64,000 bases of DNA, taken from Streptomyces cavernicola (lineage in GTDB: Bacteria; Actinomycetota; Actinomycetes; Streptomycetales; Streptomycetaceae). The stretch spans positions 1 to 64,000 of the forward strand of contig NZ_JASCIQ010000016.1 of NCBI RefSeq assembly GCF_029968035.1, read 5' to 3'. The notes beneath the pieces were generated by a model. That model was not told the origin of the DNA, ran no database searches, and worked only from the letters and a program-made list of their open reading frames with translations. The position numbers and the translations under genes are program-made. This document shows, piece by piece, positions 34,181 to 41,854 of this stretch; position 1 is the stretch's first letter, and each line of letters starts with the position of its first letter.

Positions 34181-34245
34181 GGCGGCGTCGCCTTGGGCGC
34201 CGCCGATCGCCCTTCGGGCTCGTCCTCAAGCGCCGGACGGGCTGA
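34181..34245. repeat. Stem-loop and dispersed 21-mer at convergent gene ends
   Basis: GGCGGCG (34181-34187) can pair with CGCCGCC (34198-34204) as a terminator for the carboxypeptidase gene. Next to it is a copy of the dispersed repeat CTCAAGCGCCGGACGGGCTGA (34225-34245). Read on the minus strand this repeat supplies the last codons and the stop of the YihY-type gene. Confidence 0.7.
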
Positions 34246-35131
34246 TTTCGTCCTCGTCCTCGTCCTCGTCCTCGGGCTCCGGACTCGCTGATGGTGTCGC
34301 CGTCCACGCCGCGCAGAACAGCAGCAGCTTCGCCGTGAAGTTGATCCACAGCAGCAGCGCGACCGGGGTGCCGAACGCGCCGTACATCGACTTGCCCGCG
34401 ACGCCCCTGATGTAGCCGCCGAGCAGCGCCTTGAGGAGCTCGAAGCCGACGGCGCCGATGAGGGCGGCGACGACGAGCCGGCGGCGCGGCGGATGCACGC
34501 CGGGCAGCAGCGTCAGGACGTACAGCAGGATCAGGAAGTCCGCGAGGACGGCGAAGGCGAAGACGGCGGCGGAGAGCACCGGGCCGATCCACGCCTGGTC
34601 GTCCACGCCGAGCGCCTTGGTGATCCGGGAGACGGCGGAGTTGCCGATCCCCGAGGCGACGAGCGAGACCAAGCCGACCGCGCCGAGCCCGACAAGGATG
34701 CCCGCGTCCTTGAGCTTGCTCAGGAAGGGGTTCTCCTCCTCGTCGTCCTTGCCCCACACCGCGCGCAGGCAGTCCCGCATCGAGCCGACCCAGCCGATGC
34801 CGGTGAAAAGGAGCAGCGCGCCGGCGACCAGGCCGACGGTGCCCGCGTTCTGCACCAGGGCGTCGATGTCCAGCTGCTCGGAGATGCCGGGGACCTGCTC
34901 GCTGAGCTTGTCCTGGAGTTCGGCCTGCTGCTTCTTGCTGAGGGTCGCGGCGGCCACGGCGGCGGCGACGGTCAGGAGCGGGAAGAGCGCCAGGAAGCTG
35001 AGGAAGGTCATCGCCGCGGCGAGGCGCGACCAGTGCACGCGGTCCAGGGTTTCGTAACTGCGCCAGGCGTGCGTGGCCATCAGGCGGGTCACGAGGGGTC
35101 CCACGACGGGGAGGTTCTTCAGCCAGTCCAT
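34226..35131 (-). CDS. YihY/virulence factor BrkB-family membrane protein
   Basis: A 301-residue inner-membrane protein with about six helices. Landmarks: DRVHWSRLAAAMTFLSFLAL at the start, LLFTGIGWVGSMRDCLRAVWG, and LLPGVHPPRRRLVVAALIGA in the late loop. The cytosolic tail ends in an acidic run (EDEDEDEDE) and ISPSGA; these last residues and the stop codon derive from a dispersed intergenic repeat. ATG 35131 (MDWLKNLPVVG) fits the family; the frame beyond it is unrelated. Physiological function of the family is unsettled. Confidence 0.87.
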   Translation of the reverse strand: MDWLKNLPVVGPLVTRLMATHAWRSYETLDRVHWSRLAAAMTFLSFLALFPLLTVAAAVAAATLSKKQQAELQDKLSEQVPGISEQLDIDALVQNAGTVGLVAGALLLFTGIGWVGSMRDCLRAVWGKDDEEENPFLSKLKDAGILVGLGAVGLVSLVASGIGNSAVSRITKALGVDDQAWIGPVLSAAVFAFAVLADFLILLYVLTLLPGVHPPRRRLVVAALIGAVGFELLKALLGGYIRGVAGKSMYGAFGTPVALLLWINFTAKLLLFCAAWTATPSASPEPEDEDEDEDEISPSGA

Positions 35132-35224
35132 GATCTCTGTCTGCCCTCCGAGCGGAAGACCAAAGTCCGAGTACCCCGGAAGCACACCACAGTCGGCGGG
35201 CGCGGTCGCGGAGGCGGCGGAGGG

Positions 35225-35815
35225 TCAGGCCGTGGAGAGGGGGCCGCGCGGGGTGCAGGAGTCCCTGGGCTCGCCCTGCGCCGGCACCGTCGCGGAGCCG
35301 AAGGAGAAGTCGCGCAGCTTGCGCCAGACGGCGTCCGCGCCCTGCTCGTAGAGCGCGAAGCCGGTGCAGGGCCATTCGGCGGCGTACTCGCTGAGCTCGG
35401 CGAAGGCGCGGTCCATGGCCGCCTCGTCGATGCCGTGCGCCACCGTGACATGCGGGTGGTACGGGAACTGCAGCTCGCGCGCGACCGGCCCGGAGGCGTC
35501 GCGGACCTGCTTCTGCAGCCAGGTGCAGGCCTCGGCGCCCTCGGCGACCTGCACGAAGACCACCGGCGACAGCGGGCGGAACGTGCCCGTGCCGGAGAGC
35601 CGCATCGGGAAGGGCCGGCCGGCGGCGGCGACCTCTTCGAGGTGCCGCTCGATCGCGGGCAGCTTGTCCGCGTCCACCTCGGTCGGCGGCAGGAGCGTGA
35701 CGTGCGTGGGAATGCCGTGTGCCGCGGGGTCACCGAAGCCCGCGCGCCGCTCCTGGAGCAGGCTGCCGTGAGGCTCCGGGACCGCGATCGAAACGCCGAG
35801 CGTTACGGTCCCCAC
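35225..35815 (-). CDS. 2'-5' RNA ligase-family protein (2H phosphoesterase)
   Basis: A 196-residue protein with the two H-x-T/S motifs of the 2H superfamily: IPTHVTLLPPTEVD and YHPHVTVAHGIDE, about 85 residues apart, which would form the catalytic histidine pair. Members are ligases or cyclic phosphodiesterases on RNA ends or small nucleotides; the in vivo substrate is unknown. It lies 84 bp downstream of trpS on the same strand, so it may be cotranscribed if the hairpin at 35851-35875 leaks. Full family length. Confidence 0.87.
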   Translation of the reverse strand: MGTVTLGVSIAVPEPHGSLLQERRAGFGDPAAHGIPTHVTLLPPTEVDADKLPAIERHLEEVAAAGRPFPMRLSGTGTFRPLSPVVFVQVAEGAEACTWLQKQVRDASGPVARELQFPYHPHVTVAHGIDEAAMDRAFAELSEYAAEWPCTGFALYEQGADAVWRKLRDFSFGSATVPAQGEPRDSCTPRGPLSTA

Positions 35816-35850
35816 GTCGTTCTCCTCTGTCGTGCGACTGACCTGTGAAG

Positions 35851-35875
35851 GGCCCCGGCGGTCGGTGCCGGGGCC
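35851..35875 (-). terminator. Hairpin after trpS
   Basis: GGCCCCGGC (35851-35859) pairs perfectly with GCCGGGGCC (35867-35875) around a seven-base loop, 25 bp beyond the trpS stop on the minus strand. Confidence 0.7.
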
Positions 35876-35899
35876 GAGGTTGGTTCGTTCGGTTCGGGT

Positions 35900-36919
35900 T
35901 CAGTGCTTCGCCGGGACGAAGCCGACCTTCTCGTACGTGGCGGCCAGCGTCTCCGCCGCCACGGACCGGGCCTTCTCCGCGCCCTTGGCCAGGATCGAGT
36001 CCAGCGTCTCCGGGTCGTCGAGGTACTCCTGCGTACGCTCGCGGAACGGGGTCACGAACTCGACCATGACCTCGGCGAGGTCTGTCTTCAGCGCACCGTA
36101 GCCCTTGCCGACGTACTTCTGCTCCAGTTCCGGAATTCCCGCTCCGGTGAGGGTGGAGTAGATGCTCAGCAGGTTGGACACGCCCGGCTTGGCCTCGCGG
36201 TCGAAGCGGATCTCGGTGTCCGTGTCGGTGACGGCGCTCTTGACCTTCTTGGCCGTGGCCTTGGGCTCGTCGAGCAGGTTGATGAGGCCCTTCGGCGTGG
36301 AGGCCGACTTGCTCATCTTGATCGTCGGGTCCTGCAGGTCGTAGATCTTCGCCGTCTCCTTGAGGATGTGCGGCGCCGGGACCGTGAACGTCTCGCCGAA
36401 GCGGCCGTTGAAGCGCTCCGCGAGGTCGCGGGTCAGCTCGATGTGCTGGCGCTGGTCCTCACCGACCGGGACCTCGTTCGCCTGGTACAGGAGGATGTCC
36501 GCGACCTGCAGGATCGGGTACGTGAACAGGCCCACGGAGGCACGGTCCGCGCCCTGCTTGGCCGACTTGTCCTTGAACTGCGTCATCCGGGAGGCCTCGC
36601 CGAAGCCGGTGAGGCAGTTCATGACCCAGGCCAGCTGGGCGTGCTCGGGCACGTGGCTCTGCACGAAGAGGGTGCAGCGCTCCGGGTCCAGGCCGGCGGC
36701 GAGGAGCTGGGCGGCGGCGAGCCGGGTGTTGGCGCGCAGCTCCGCGGGGTCCTGCGGGACCGTGATCGCGTGCAGGTCGACGACCATGTAGTACGCGTCG
36801 TGGGTCTCTTGCAGGGAGACCCACTGGCGGACGGCGCCGAGGTAGTTGCCGAGGTGGAACGAGCCGGCGGTGGGCTGGATTCCGGAGAGCACGCGAGGTC
36901 GGTTGGCCATGTTGGCCAT
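35900..36919 (-). CDS. trpS: Tryptophanyl-tRNA synthetase
   Basis: A 339-residue class I aminoacyl-tRNA synthetase. The HIGH-like motif is FHLGNYLGAV, the adenylate region VVDLHAITVPQDP, the dimer/tryptophan-site segment SHVPEHAQLAWVMNC, and the KMSKS loop is intact (TIKMSKSAST). The His of VDLHAITV corresponds to His43 of the Bacillus stearothermophilus enzyme, a residue whose change is linked to indolmycin resistance. Its presence suggests an ordinary drug-sensitive housekeeping enzyme. Start ATG 36919 or 36910. A standalone gene between repeat-rich DNA and the 2H gene. Confidence 0.95.
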   Translation of the reverse strand: MANMANRPRVLSGIQPTAGSFHLGNYLGAVRQWVSLQETHDAYYMVVDLHAITVPQDPAELRANTRLAAAQLLAAGLDPERCTLFVQSHVPEHAQLAWVMNCLTGFGEASRMTQFKDKSAKQGADRASVGLFTYPILQVADILLYQANEVPVGEDQRQHIELTRDLAERFNGRFGETFTVPAPHILKETAKIYDLQDPTIKMSKSASTPKGLINLLDEPKATAKKVKSAVTDTDTEIRFDREAKPGVSNLLSIYSTLTGAGIPELEQKYVGKGYGALKTDLAEVMVEFVTPFRERTQEYLDDPETLDSILAKGAEKARSVAAETLAATYEKVGFVPAKH

Positions 36920-37023
36920 TGTCTCAGGTGCGGGGCGTTGTTCGGGCCGGGTTGGGTGTTGCCTCCCCCACCCCGCCCCGGGGCTCCGCCCCGGCCCCTG
37001 GCTCGCGCTCCGCGCGCATGGAT

Positions 37024-37174
37024 CCCCTCCCCGCCCCTTCCCGAAAGCCTGCGGCGCCGTTTGCGCAGTTCCCCGCGCCCGTTAAAAGGGGCGCGGGGAA
37101 CTGCGCGACCAGCCACGACGGCGCGGTAGACGAACGAACACCGCCGGAGGCTTTCGGGAAGGGGCGGGGAGGGG
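37024..37174. repeat. Composite inverted repeat (cruciform) between glyA and trpS
   Basis: Outer arms are inverted copies of CTTTCGGGAAGGGGCGGGG-AGGGG (37024-37047 reversed, 37151-37174 forward). Between them lies an inner perfect inverted repeat with 18-base arms (37063-37080 and 37089-37106, loop GTTAAAAG), followed by the ACCAGCCACGACGGCGCGG tail. The inner hairpin probably terminates glyA transcription. Both components are dispersed elsewhere in the window. Confidence 0.85.
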
Positions 37175-37179
37175 GAAAA

Positions 37180-38631
37180 TCAGCTCAGGTCCACGCCCGG
37201 GTACAGCGGGAAGCCCGCGACCAGGTCGGAGGCTCGGCGGGCCACCTCGTCGGAGGTCTTCTCGTCGAGGACGTGCTGGGCCTTGGACACCGCGCCCTTG
37301 CTCGTCTTGCCCTGCTCCGTAGCCGAAAGCACCGTGACGATGAGAGCCGCGATCTCGTCCATCTCCGCGCCCCCGAGCCCCCGCGTCGTCAGCGCCGGCG
37401 TGCCGATGCGGATGCCCGACGTGTACCAGGCGCCGTTCGGGTCGGCCGGGATCGCGTTGCGGTTGGTGACCACGCCGGAGTCCAGCAGCGCGGCCTCCGC
37501 CTGGCGTCCGGTCAGGCCGTACGAGGACGCCACGTCGATCAGGTTCAGGTGGTTGTCCGTACCGCCCGTGACCAGGGTCGCGCCGCGCCGCATCAGGCCC
37601 TCGGCGAGTGCGCGGGCGTTGTCGACGACGCGCTGCGCGTAGTCCTGGAAGTCGGGGCGGCGGGCCTCGGCGAGGGCGACGGCCTTGGCGGCCATGACGT
37701 GCGGCAGCGGGCCGCCGAGCACCATCGGGCAGCCGCGGTCCACCTGGTCCTTGAGGCTGTCGTCGCACAGGACCATGCCGCCGCGCGGGCCGCGCAGCGA
37801 CTTGTGCGTGGTGGTGGTGACGATCTGGGCGTGCGGGACCGGGTCGAAGTCGCCGGTGAGGACCTTGCCGGCGACGAGGCCCGCGAAGTGCGCCATGTCG
37901 ACCATGAGCGTCGCGCCGACCTCGTCGGCGATCTCCCGCATGATCCGGAAGTTCACCAGGCGCGGGTAGGCCGAGTATCCGGCGACGATCACCAGCGGCT
38001 TGAACTCGCGGGCCTGGGCGCGCAGCGCCTCGTAGTCGATGAGACCGGTGGCCGGGTCGGTGCCGTAGGAGCGCTGGTCGAACATCTTGCCCGAGATGTT
38101 CGGGCGGAAGCCGTGCGTGAGATGGCCGCCCGCGTCCAGGGACATGCCGAGCATGCGCTGGTTGCCGAAGGCGCTGCGCAGCTCGGCCCAGTCGGCGTCG
38201 GAGAGGTCGTTGACGTTGCGGACGCCGGCCGCGGCCAGGGCCGGGGCCTCGACGCGGTCGGCGAGGATCGCCCAGAACGCGACCAGGTTGGCGTCGATGC
38301 CGGAGTGCGGCTGGGCGTAGGCGTGCTGCGCGCCGAACAGCTCGCGGGCGTGCTCGGCGGCGAGCGCCTCGACCGTGTCGACGTTGCGGCAGCCTGCGTA
38401 GAAACGGCGGCCGACGGTGCCCTCGGCGTACTTGTCGCTGAACCAGTTGCCCATGGCGAGCAGCGTGGCCGGCGATGCGTAGTTCTCCGAGGCGATCAGC
38501 TTGAGCATCTCGCGCTGGTCGGCGAGCTCCTGGCCGATGGCGTCGGCGACGCGGGGCTCGACGCCGCGGATCACGTCGAGGGCGCTGCGGAACGCGGTCG
38601 ACTCCGTGGAGCGGGGCGGGGTGGCGGACAT
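37180..38631 (-). CDS. glyA: Serine hydroxymethyltransferase (long actinobacterial form)
   Basis: A 483-residue PLP enzyme interconverting serine and glycine with tetrahydrofolate. Motifs: EMLKLIASENYASPATLLAM, YAEGTVGRRFYAGC, GGHLTHGFRPNISGK, HFAGLVAGKVL and TTTTHKSLRGPRGG with the PLP lysine. Compared with the usual length of about 420 it carries an extra loop of roughly 30 residues after DANLVAFWAILADR (RVEAPALAAAGVRNVNDLSD) and a longer N-terminus. ATG 38631 follows GGAGG. An inverted-repeat element lies in its upstream region. Supplies one-carbon units. Confidence 0.93.
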   Translation of the reverse strand: MSATPPRSTESTAFRSALDVIRGVEPRVADAIGQELADQREMLKLIASENYASPATLLAMGNWFSDKYAEGTVGRRFYAGCRNVDTVEALAAEHARELFGAQHAYAQPHSGIDANLVAFWAILADRVEAPALAAAGVRNVNDLSDADWAELRSAFGNQRMLGMSLDAGGHLTHGFRPNISGKMFDQRSYGTDPATGLIDYEALRAQAREFKPLVIVAGYSAYPRLVNFRIMREIADEVGATLMVDMAHFAGLVAGKVLTGDFDPVPHAQIVTTTTHKSLRGPRGGMVLCDDSLKDQVDRGCPMVLGGPLPHVMAAKAVALAEARRPDFQDYAQRVVDNARALAEGLMRRGATLVTGGTDNHLNLIDVASSYGLTGRQAEAALLDSGVVTNRNAIPADPNGAWYTSGIRIGTPALTTRGLGGAEMDEIAALIVTVLSATEQGKTSKGAVSKAQHVLDEKTSDEVARRASDLVAGFPLYPGVDLS

Positions 38632-38667
38632 GGTGGGGACCTCCGGACGCGGTGACGGTCGTTGTCG

Positions 38668-38708
38668 GTACGACGCTTCGTACGGTCTCGTACGACGTTC
38701 TCGGTACG
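38668..38708. promoter_or_regulatory. GTACGA/TCGTAC inverted-repeat element upstream of glyA
   Basis: GTACGA (38668-38673) and TCGTAC (38678-38683) form an inverted repeat with a four-base spacer. A second palindrome TCGTACGA (38688-38695) and a further GTAC follow. The block lies 37-77 bp upstream of the glyA start and could be an operator or a leader hairpin. Confidence 0.4.
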
Positions 38709-38907
38709 GCCCAGGCGCACGGCACACAGTTCACGGACCGCTCCCCGATGGTTGACCCCATCTCAGCGCGCCAGTCACGGCCCGCTGCTCACCTTACCGG
38801 CGTGCACGGCGGGCGAGGTTTCCTCGTCCGTCATGCGAGCGACGATAGGCATGGGGGGAACATCCCGCCCCCCGTGGGTCCCTAGCTCCACGACGAACGG
38901 AGATCCC

Positions 38908-40113
38908 GTGTCCCGTACGGAACAGGCCATCGCGTCGGCCGACGCCCACAGCGCGCACAACTACCACCCGCTGCCCGTGGTCGTCGCCACGGCCGAAGGC
39001 GCCTGGATGACCGACGTCGAGGGCCGCCGCTACCTCGACATGCTCGCCGGGTACTCGGCGCTGAACTTCGGGCACGGCAACCGGCGCCTCCTCGACGCGG
39101 CCCGCGCCCAGCTGGAGCGGGTCACGCTGACCTCGCGGGCCTTCCACCACGACCGCTTCGCGGACTTCTGCACGCAGCTCGCCGAGCTGTGCGGCATGGA
39201 CATGGTGCTGCCCATGAACACGGGCGCGGAGGCCGTCGAGACGGCGGTGAAGACCGCCCGGAAGTGGGGCTACCGCACCAAGGGCCTCCTCGACGGCACC
39301 GCGAAGATCGTCGTCGCGGCCGACAACTTCCACGGCCGTACGACGACGATCATCAGCTTCTCCACGGACCAGGAGGCCCGCGCCGACTTCGGCCCGTACA
39401 CGCCGGGCTTCGAGATCGTGCCGTACGGCGACCTGGAGGCCATGCGGGCGGCCGTCACCGACAACACGGTGGCCGTGCTGCTCGAACCGATCCAGGGCGA
39501 GGCGGGCGTCCTCGTGCCGCCGGCCGGGTACCTCGCGGGCGTGCGCGAGCTGACCCGGGAGCTGGACGTCCTGTTCATCGCCGACGAGATCCAGTCGGGC
39601 CTCGGCCGTACGGGAAAGACCTTCGCGTGCGAGCACGAGGGCGTCGTGCCCGACATGTACGTGCTCGGCAAGGCGCTCGGCGGCGGCGTCGTGCCGGTGT
39701 CGGCGGTGGTGGCGTCGGCGGACGTGCTCGGGATCTACAAGCCGGGCGAGCACGGCTCGACCTTCGGCGGGAACCCTCTGGCGTGCGCGGTCGCCCTTGA
39801 GGTGATCGCGATGCTGCGCACCGGTGAATTCCAGGAGCGGGCAACGGAGTTGGGCGAGCATCTGCACCGCGAGCTGAACCTGCTCGTCGGCGGCGGCGCG
39901 GTCCGCGAGGTGCGCGGGCGCGGACTGTGGGCGGGCGTCGACATCGACCCGTCGTACGGCACGGGCCGGGAGATCTCCGAGAAGCTGATGGAGCGGGGCG
40001 TGCTCGTGAAGGACACGCACGGGTCGACCATCCGGATCGCGCCGCCCCTGGTGATCTCCAAGGAGGACCTGGACTGGGGGCTCGACCAGCTGCGGGCGGT
40101 ACTCACGAAGTAG
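38908..40113 (+). CDS. rocD: Ornithine aminotransferase
   Basis: A 401-residue class III aminotransferase converting ornithine and 2-oxoglutarate to glutamate semialdehyde and glutamate. Landmarks: HNYHPLPVVVATAEGAWMTD, the ornithine aminotransferase opening; MNTGAEAVETAVKTARKWGY; FHGRTTTIISFSTD; LFIADEIQSGLGRTGK; and VLGKALGGGVVPVSAV, where the lysine binds PLP. The end GSTIRIAPPLVISKEDLDWG is typical. GTG 38908 is preceded by GGAG. Role in arginine and ornithine breakdown and proline supply. Divergent from glyA across about 276 bp with no other gene. Confidence 0.93.
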   Translation: MSRTEQAIASADAHSAHNYHPLPVVVATAEGAWMTDVEGRRYLDMLAGYSALNFGHGNRRLLDAARAQLERVTLTSRAFHHDRFADFCTQLAELCGMDMVLPMNTGAEAVETAVKTARKWGYRTKGLLDGTAKIVVAADNFHGRTTTIISFSTDQEARADFGPYTPGFEIVPYGDLEAMRAAVTDNTVAVLLEPIQGEAGVLVPPAGYLAGVRELTRELDVLFIADEIQSGLGRTGKTFACEHEGVVPDMYVLGKALGGGVVPVSAVVASADVLGIYKPGEHGSTFGGNPLACAVALEVIAMLRTGEFQERATELGEHLHRELNLLVGGGAVREVRGRGLWAGVDIDPSYGTGREISEKLMERGVLVKDTHGSTIRIAPPLVISKEDLDWGLDQLRAVLTK

Positions 40114-40140
40114 ACCCGGCGAACCAGGTGAACCGGGTGA

Positions 40141-40157
40141 GCCCGCCCGCAGCGGGC
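40141..40157. terminator. Small hairpin between rocD and the YgiC-like gene
   Basis: GCCCGC (40141-40146) pairs with GCGGGC (40152-40157) around CCGCA in the 45-bp gap between convergent genes. Confidence 0.45.
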
Positions 40158-40158
40158 G

Positions 40159-41343
40159 CTACAGGATCACGTGCGGCAGGAACCGCGCGTACTCGTCGGT
40201 GATCAGACCCGACGACTCCCGGATGCCGAGCCCCGCCGCCTCGTCCTCGACGACCCACGCGCCGAGCACCACGCGGTTGCCGTCGAAGTCGGGCAGCGGG
40301 GCCAACTCCTGGTAGCAGCACGGCTCGTCGCGCAGCTCCGGCTCCGCGCCCGACTCGTGCACGGTGACGCCGGCGCCCTCGCGGCCGAGCAGCGGCTTCG
40401 CCACGTACCCGCCCTCGGCGGCCAGCTCGCGGGGGCCGTCGAGGTAGGCGGGCAGCAGGTTGGGGTGGCCCGGGTACAGCTCCCAGAGGATCGCGAGGAG
40501 CGCCTTGTTGGAGAGCAGCATCTTCCAGGCCGGCTCGATCCACAGGGTGGTGCCGGTGCCGCCGCCGTTGTCCAGGGTGTCCAGGACCTGCGGGCCGAAC
40601 GGGTCGGTGGCCAGCCACTCCCACGGGTAGAGCTTGAAGCAGCTGCGGATGAAGCGGAGCTTCTCGTCCACGAACCGGCCGGAGATCCGGTCCCAGCCGA
40701 TGTCCTCCATCGAGATGGCCTCGGTCTCGATGCCGGCCTGCTGCGCGGTCTCACGCAGGTACGCGACCGTCATCAGGTCCTCGCCCAGCTCGTCGCCGTT
40801 GGAGTGCGCGAAGTACAGCGGGCTGCCCGGCGGGAGCAGCGAGGCCTGCTTCTTCCAGGCGTCGATCAGCCGCTCGTGCAGCGAGTTCCACTGGTCGGCG
40901 CCGGGGAAGCGCTCCTCCATCCAGAACCACTGCGGGCTCGCCGCCTCGACGAGCGAGGTGGGGGTGTCCGCGTTGTACTCCAGCATCTTGGCCGGGCCCG
41001 TGCCGTCGTACCGCAGGTCGAACCGCCCGTACACGGACGGGAGTTCGTCCCTGCGCCGCCAGGCCTCCGCGATCAGGGATGCGAGGCGCGGGTCGGTGAT
41101 GCCGAGGTCGGCGAAGCGGTCCTGCTCGACGATGTGCGCGGCCGCGGCCAGGCACATGCCGTGTAGCTCCTCGACGACCTCCTCCAGGGCCTCGACCTCC
41201 GGCAGCGAGAAGACGTAGTACGCGCTCTCGTCCCAGTACGGGCGCAGCGAGTCGTCCGGGTAGCGGGTCAGCGGGTAGATGCAGCCCTGCTCCTCGACCG
41301 TCTGCTGCCAGCCCTCGCGGGGTTCGGTCGTGCGGCGCTCCAC
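40159..41343 (-). CDS. Glutathionylspermidine synthase-like ATP-grasp protein (YgiC type)
   Basis: A 394-residue protein of the C-terminal glutathionylspermidine synthetase family (E. coli YgiC/YjfC). Landmarks: GRFDLRYDGTGPAKMLEYNA with the conserved DTPTSLVEA, LYFAHSNGDELGEDL, and the ATP-grasp end GGYVAKPLLGREGAGVTVHE. It lacks the amidase half of the full enzyme, so it is a synthetase-only ligase of unknown peptide/amine substrate. The downstream part VVLGAWVVEDEAAGLGIRES is typical. It lies 3 bp after the YgiB-like lipoprotein gene, and the pair is probably one operon. Confidence 0.87.
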   Translation of the reverse strand: MERRTTEPREGWQQTVEEQGCIYPLTRYPDDSLRPYWDESAYYVFSLPEVEALEEVVEELHGMCLAAAAHIVEQDRFADLGITDPRLASLIAEAWRRRDELPSVYGRFDLRYDGTGPAKMLEYNADTPTSLVEAASPQWFWMEERFPGADQWNSLHERLIDAWKKQASLLPPGSPLYFAHSNGDELGEDLMTVAYLRETAQQAGIETEAISMEDIGWDRISGRFVDEKLRFIRSCFKLYPWEWLATDPFGPQVLDTLDNGGGTGTTLWIEPAWKMLLSNKALLAILWELYPGHPNLLPAYLDGPRELAAEGGYVAKPLLGREGAGVTVHESGAEPELRDEPCCYQELAPLPDFDGNRVVLGAWVVEDEAAGLGIRESSGLITDEYARFLPHVIL

Positions 41344-41346
41344 GGG

Positions 41347-41727
41347 TCAGCCGCCGCTGGAGGAGGAGCAGCCGAAGCCGCCGCGGGACACGGACGACTT
41401 GTCGAAGCTGCCGCCCTCGACCTTGCCGTTCTTGGAGCTGCCGCCGTAGTAGTACGAGCCGCTGCCGCCACTGCCGCTGCTGCTGCCGCCGCCCTTGCAC
41501 TCGTAACTCGGCAGCTGCTTGCGGGACATGGGGTCCACGCAGCGCTTGTCCGGCTCGGAGCCGCAGGCGCTGAGCGAGACGGCGAGGAGGCCCATGCCGC
41601 CGAGGATCACCGTGCTGGAGCGCAGCTTGCGCGGGTTGCTCGACTTGCTCGGCTTGGCGCCCATGCGCCGCTTGCCCGTGTCGGGCGCCGTTTCGATCGC
41701 TGTCTCGACGTTCGTCCCGATCGTCAT
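41347..41727 (-). CDS. YgiB-like lipoprotein (DUF1190-type tail)
   Basis: A 126-residue protein. A basic cytosolic start leads into a hydrophobic segment ending in the lipobox SLSAC (cysteine about residue 55). The mature part has a C-x(n)-C pair (KRCVDP ... YECKGG), long Gly/Ser/Tyr runs and the ending SRGGFGCSSSSGG. The R-G-G-F-G ending and pairing with a YgiC-like ATP-grasp gene match E. coli YgiB-YgiC. ATG 41727 follows GGGGGAG. Envelope location is predicted; function unknown. Confidence 0.7.
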   Translation of the reverse strand: MTIGTNVETAIETAPDTGKRRMGAKPSKSSNPRKLRSSTVILGGMGLLAVSLSACGSEPDKRCVDPMSRKQLPSYECKGGGSSSGSGGSGSYYYGGSSKNGKVEGGSFDKSSVSRGGFGCSSSSGG

Positions 41728-41817
41728 GATCCGGCCACTCCCCCGCTGTCCGTCCGTTGTCCGTACGTGGTGTTCGACTCCCGCCAGCGTAGAGAACCGC
41801 CCCCGCGAGGCCGCAAG

Positions 41818-41848
41818 CTGACCCCTTGTCAGGGTCGCTGACTACTGT
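41818..41848 (+). promoter_or_regulatory. Putative promoter CTGACC - 19 bp - TACTGT, leaderless
   Basis: CTGACC (41818-41823) and TACTGT (41843-41848) precede the GTG at 41855 by six bases, predicting transcription start at the start codon. No Shine-Dalgarno is present. Confidence 0.4.
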
Positions 41849-41854
41849 TGGTTC

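Noticed and set aside
38632..38907. Glycine riboswitch before glyA
   Set aside because: No tandem aptamer-like conserved cores could be recognised; only short GTACGA palindromes are present.
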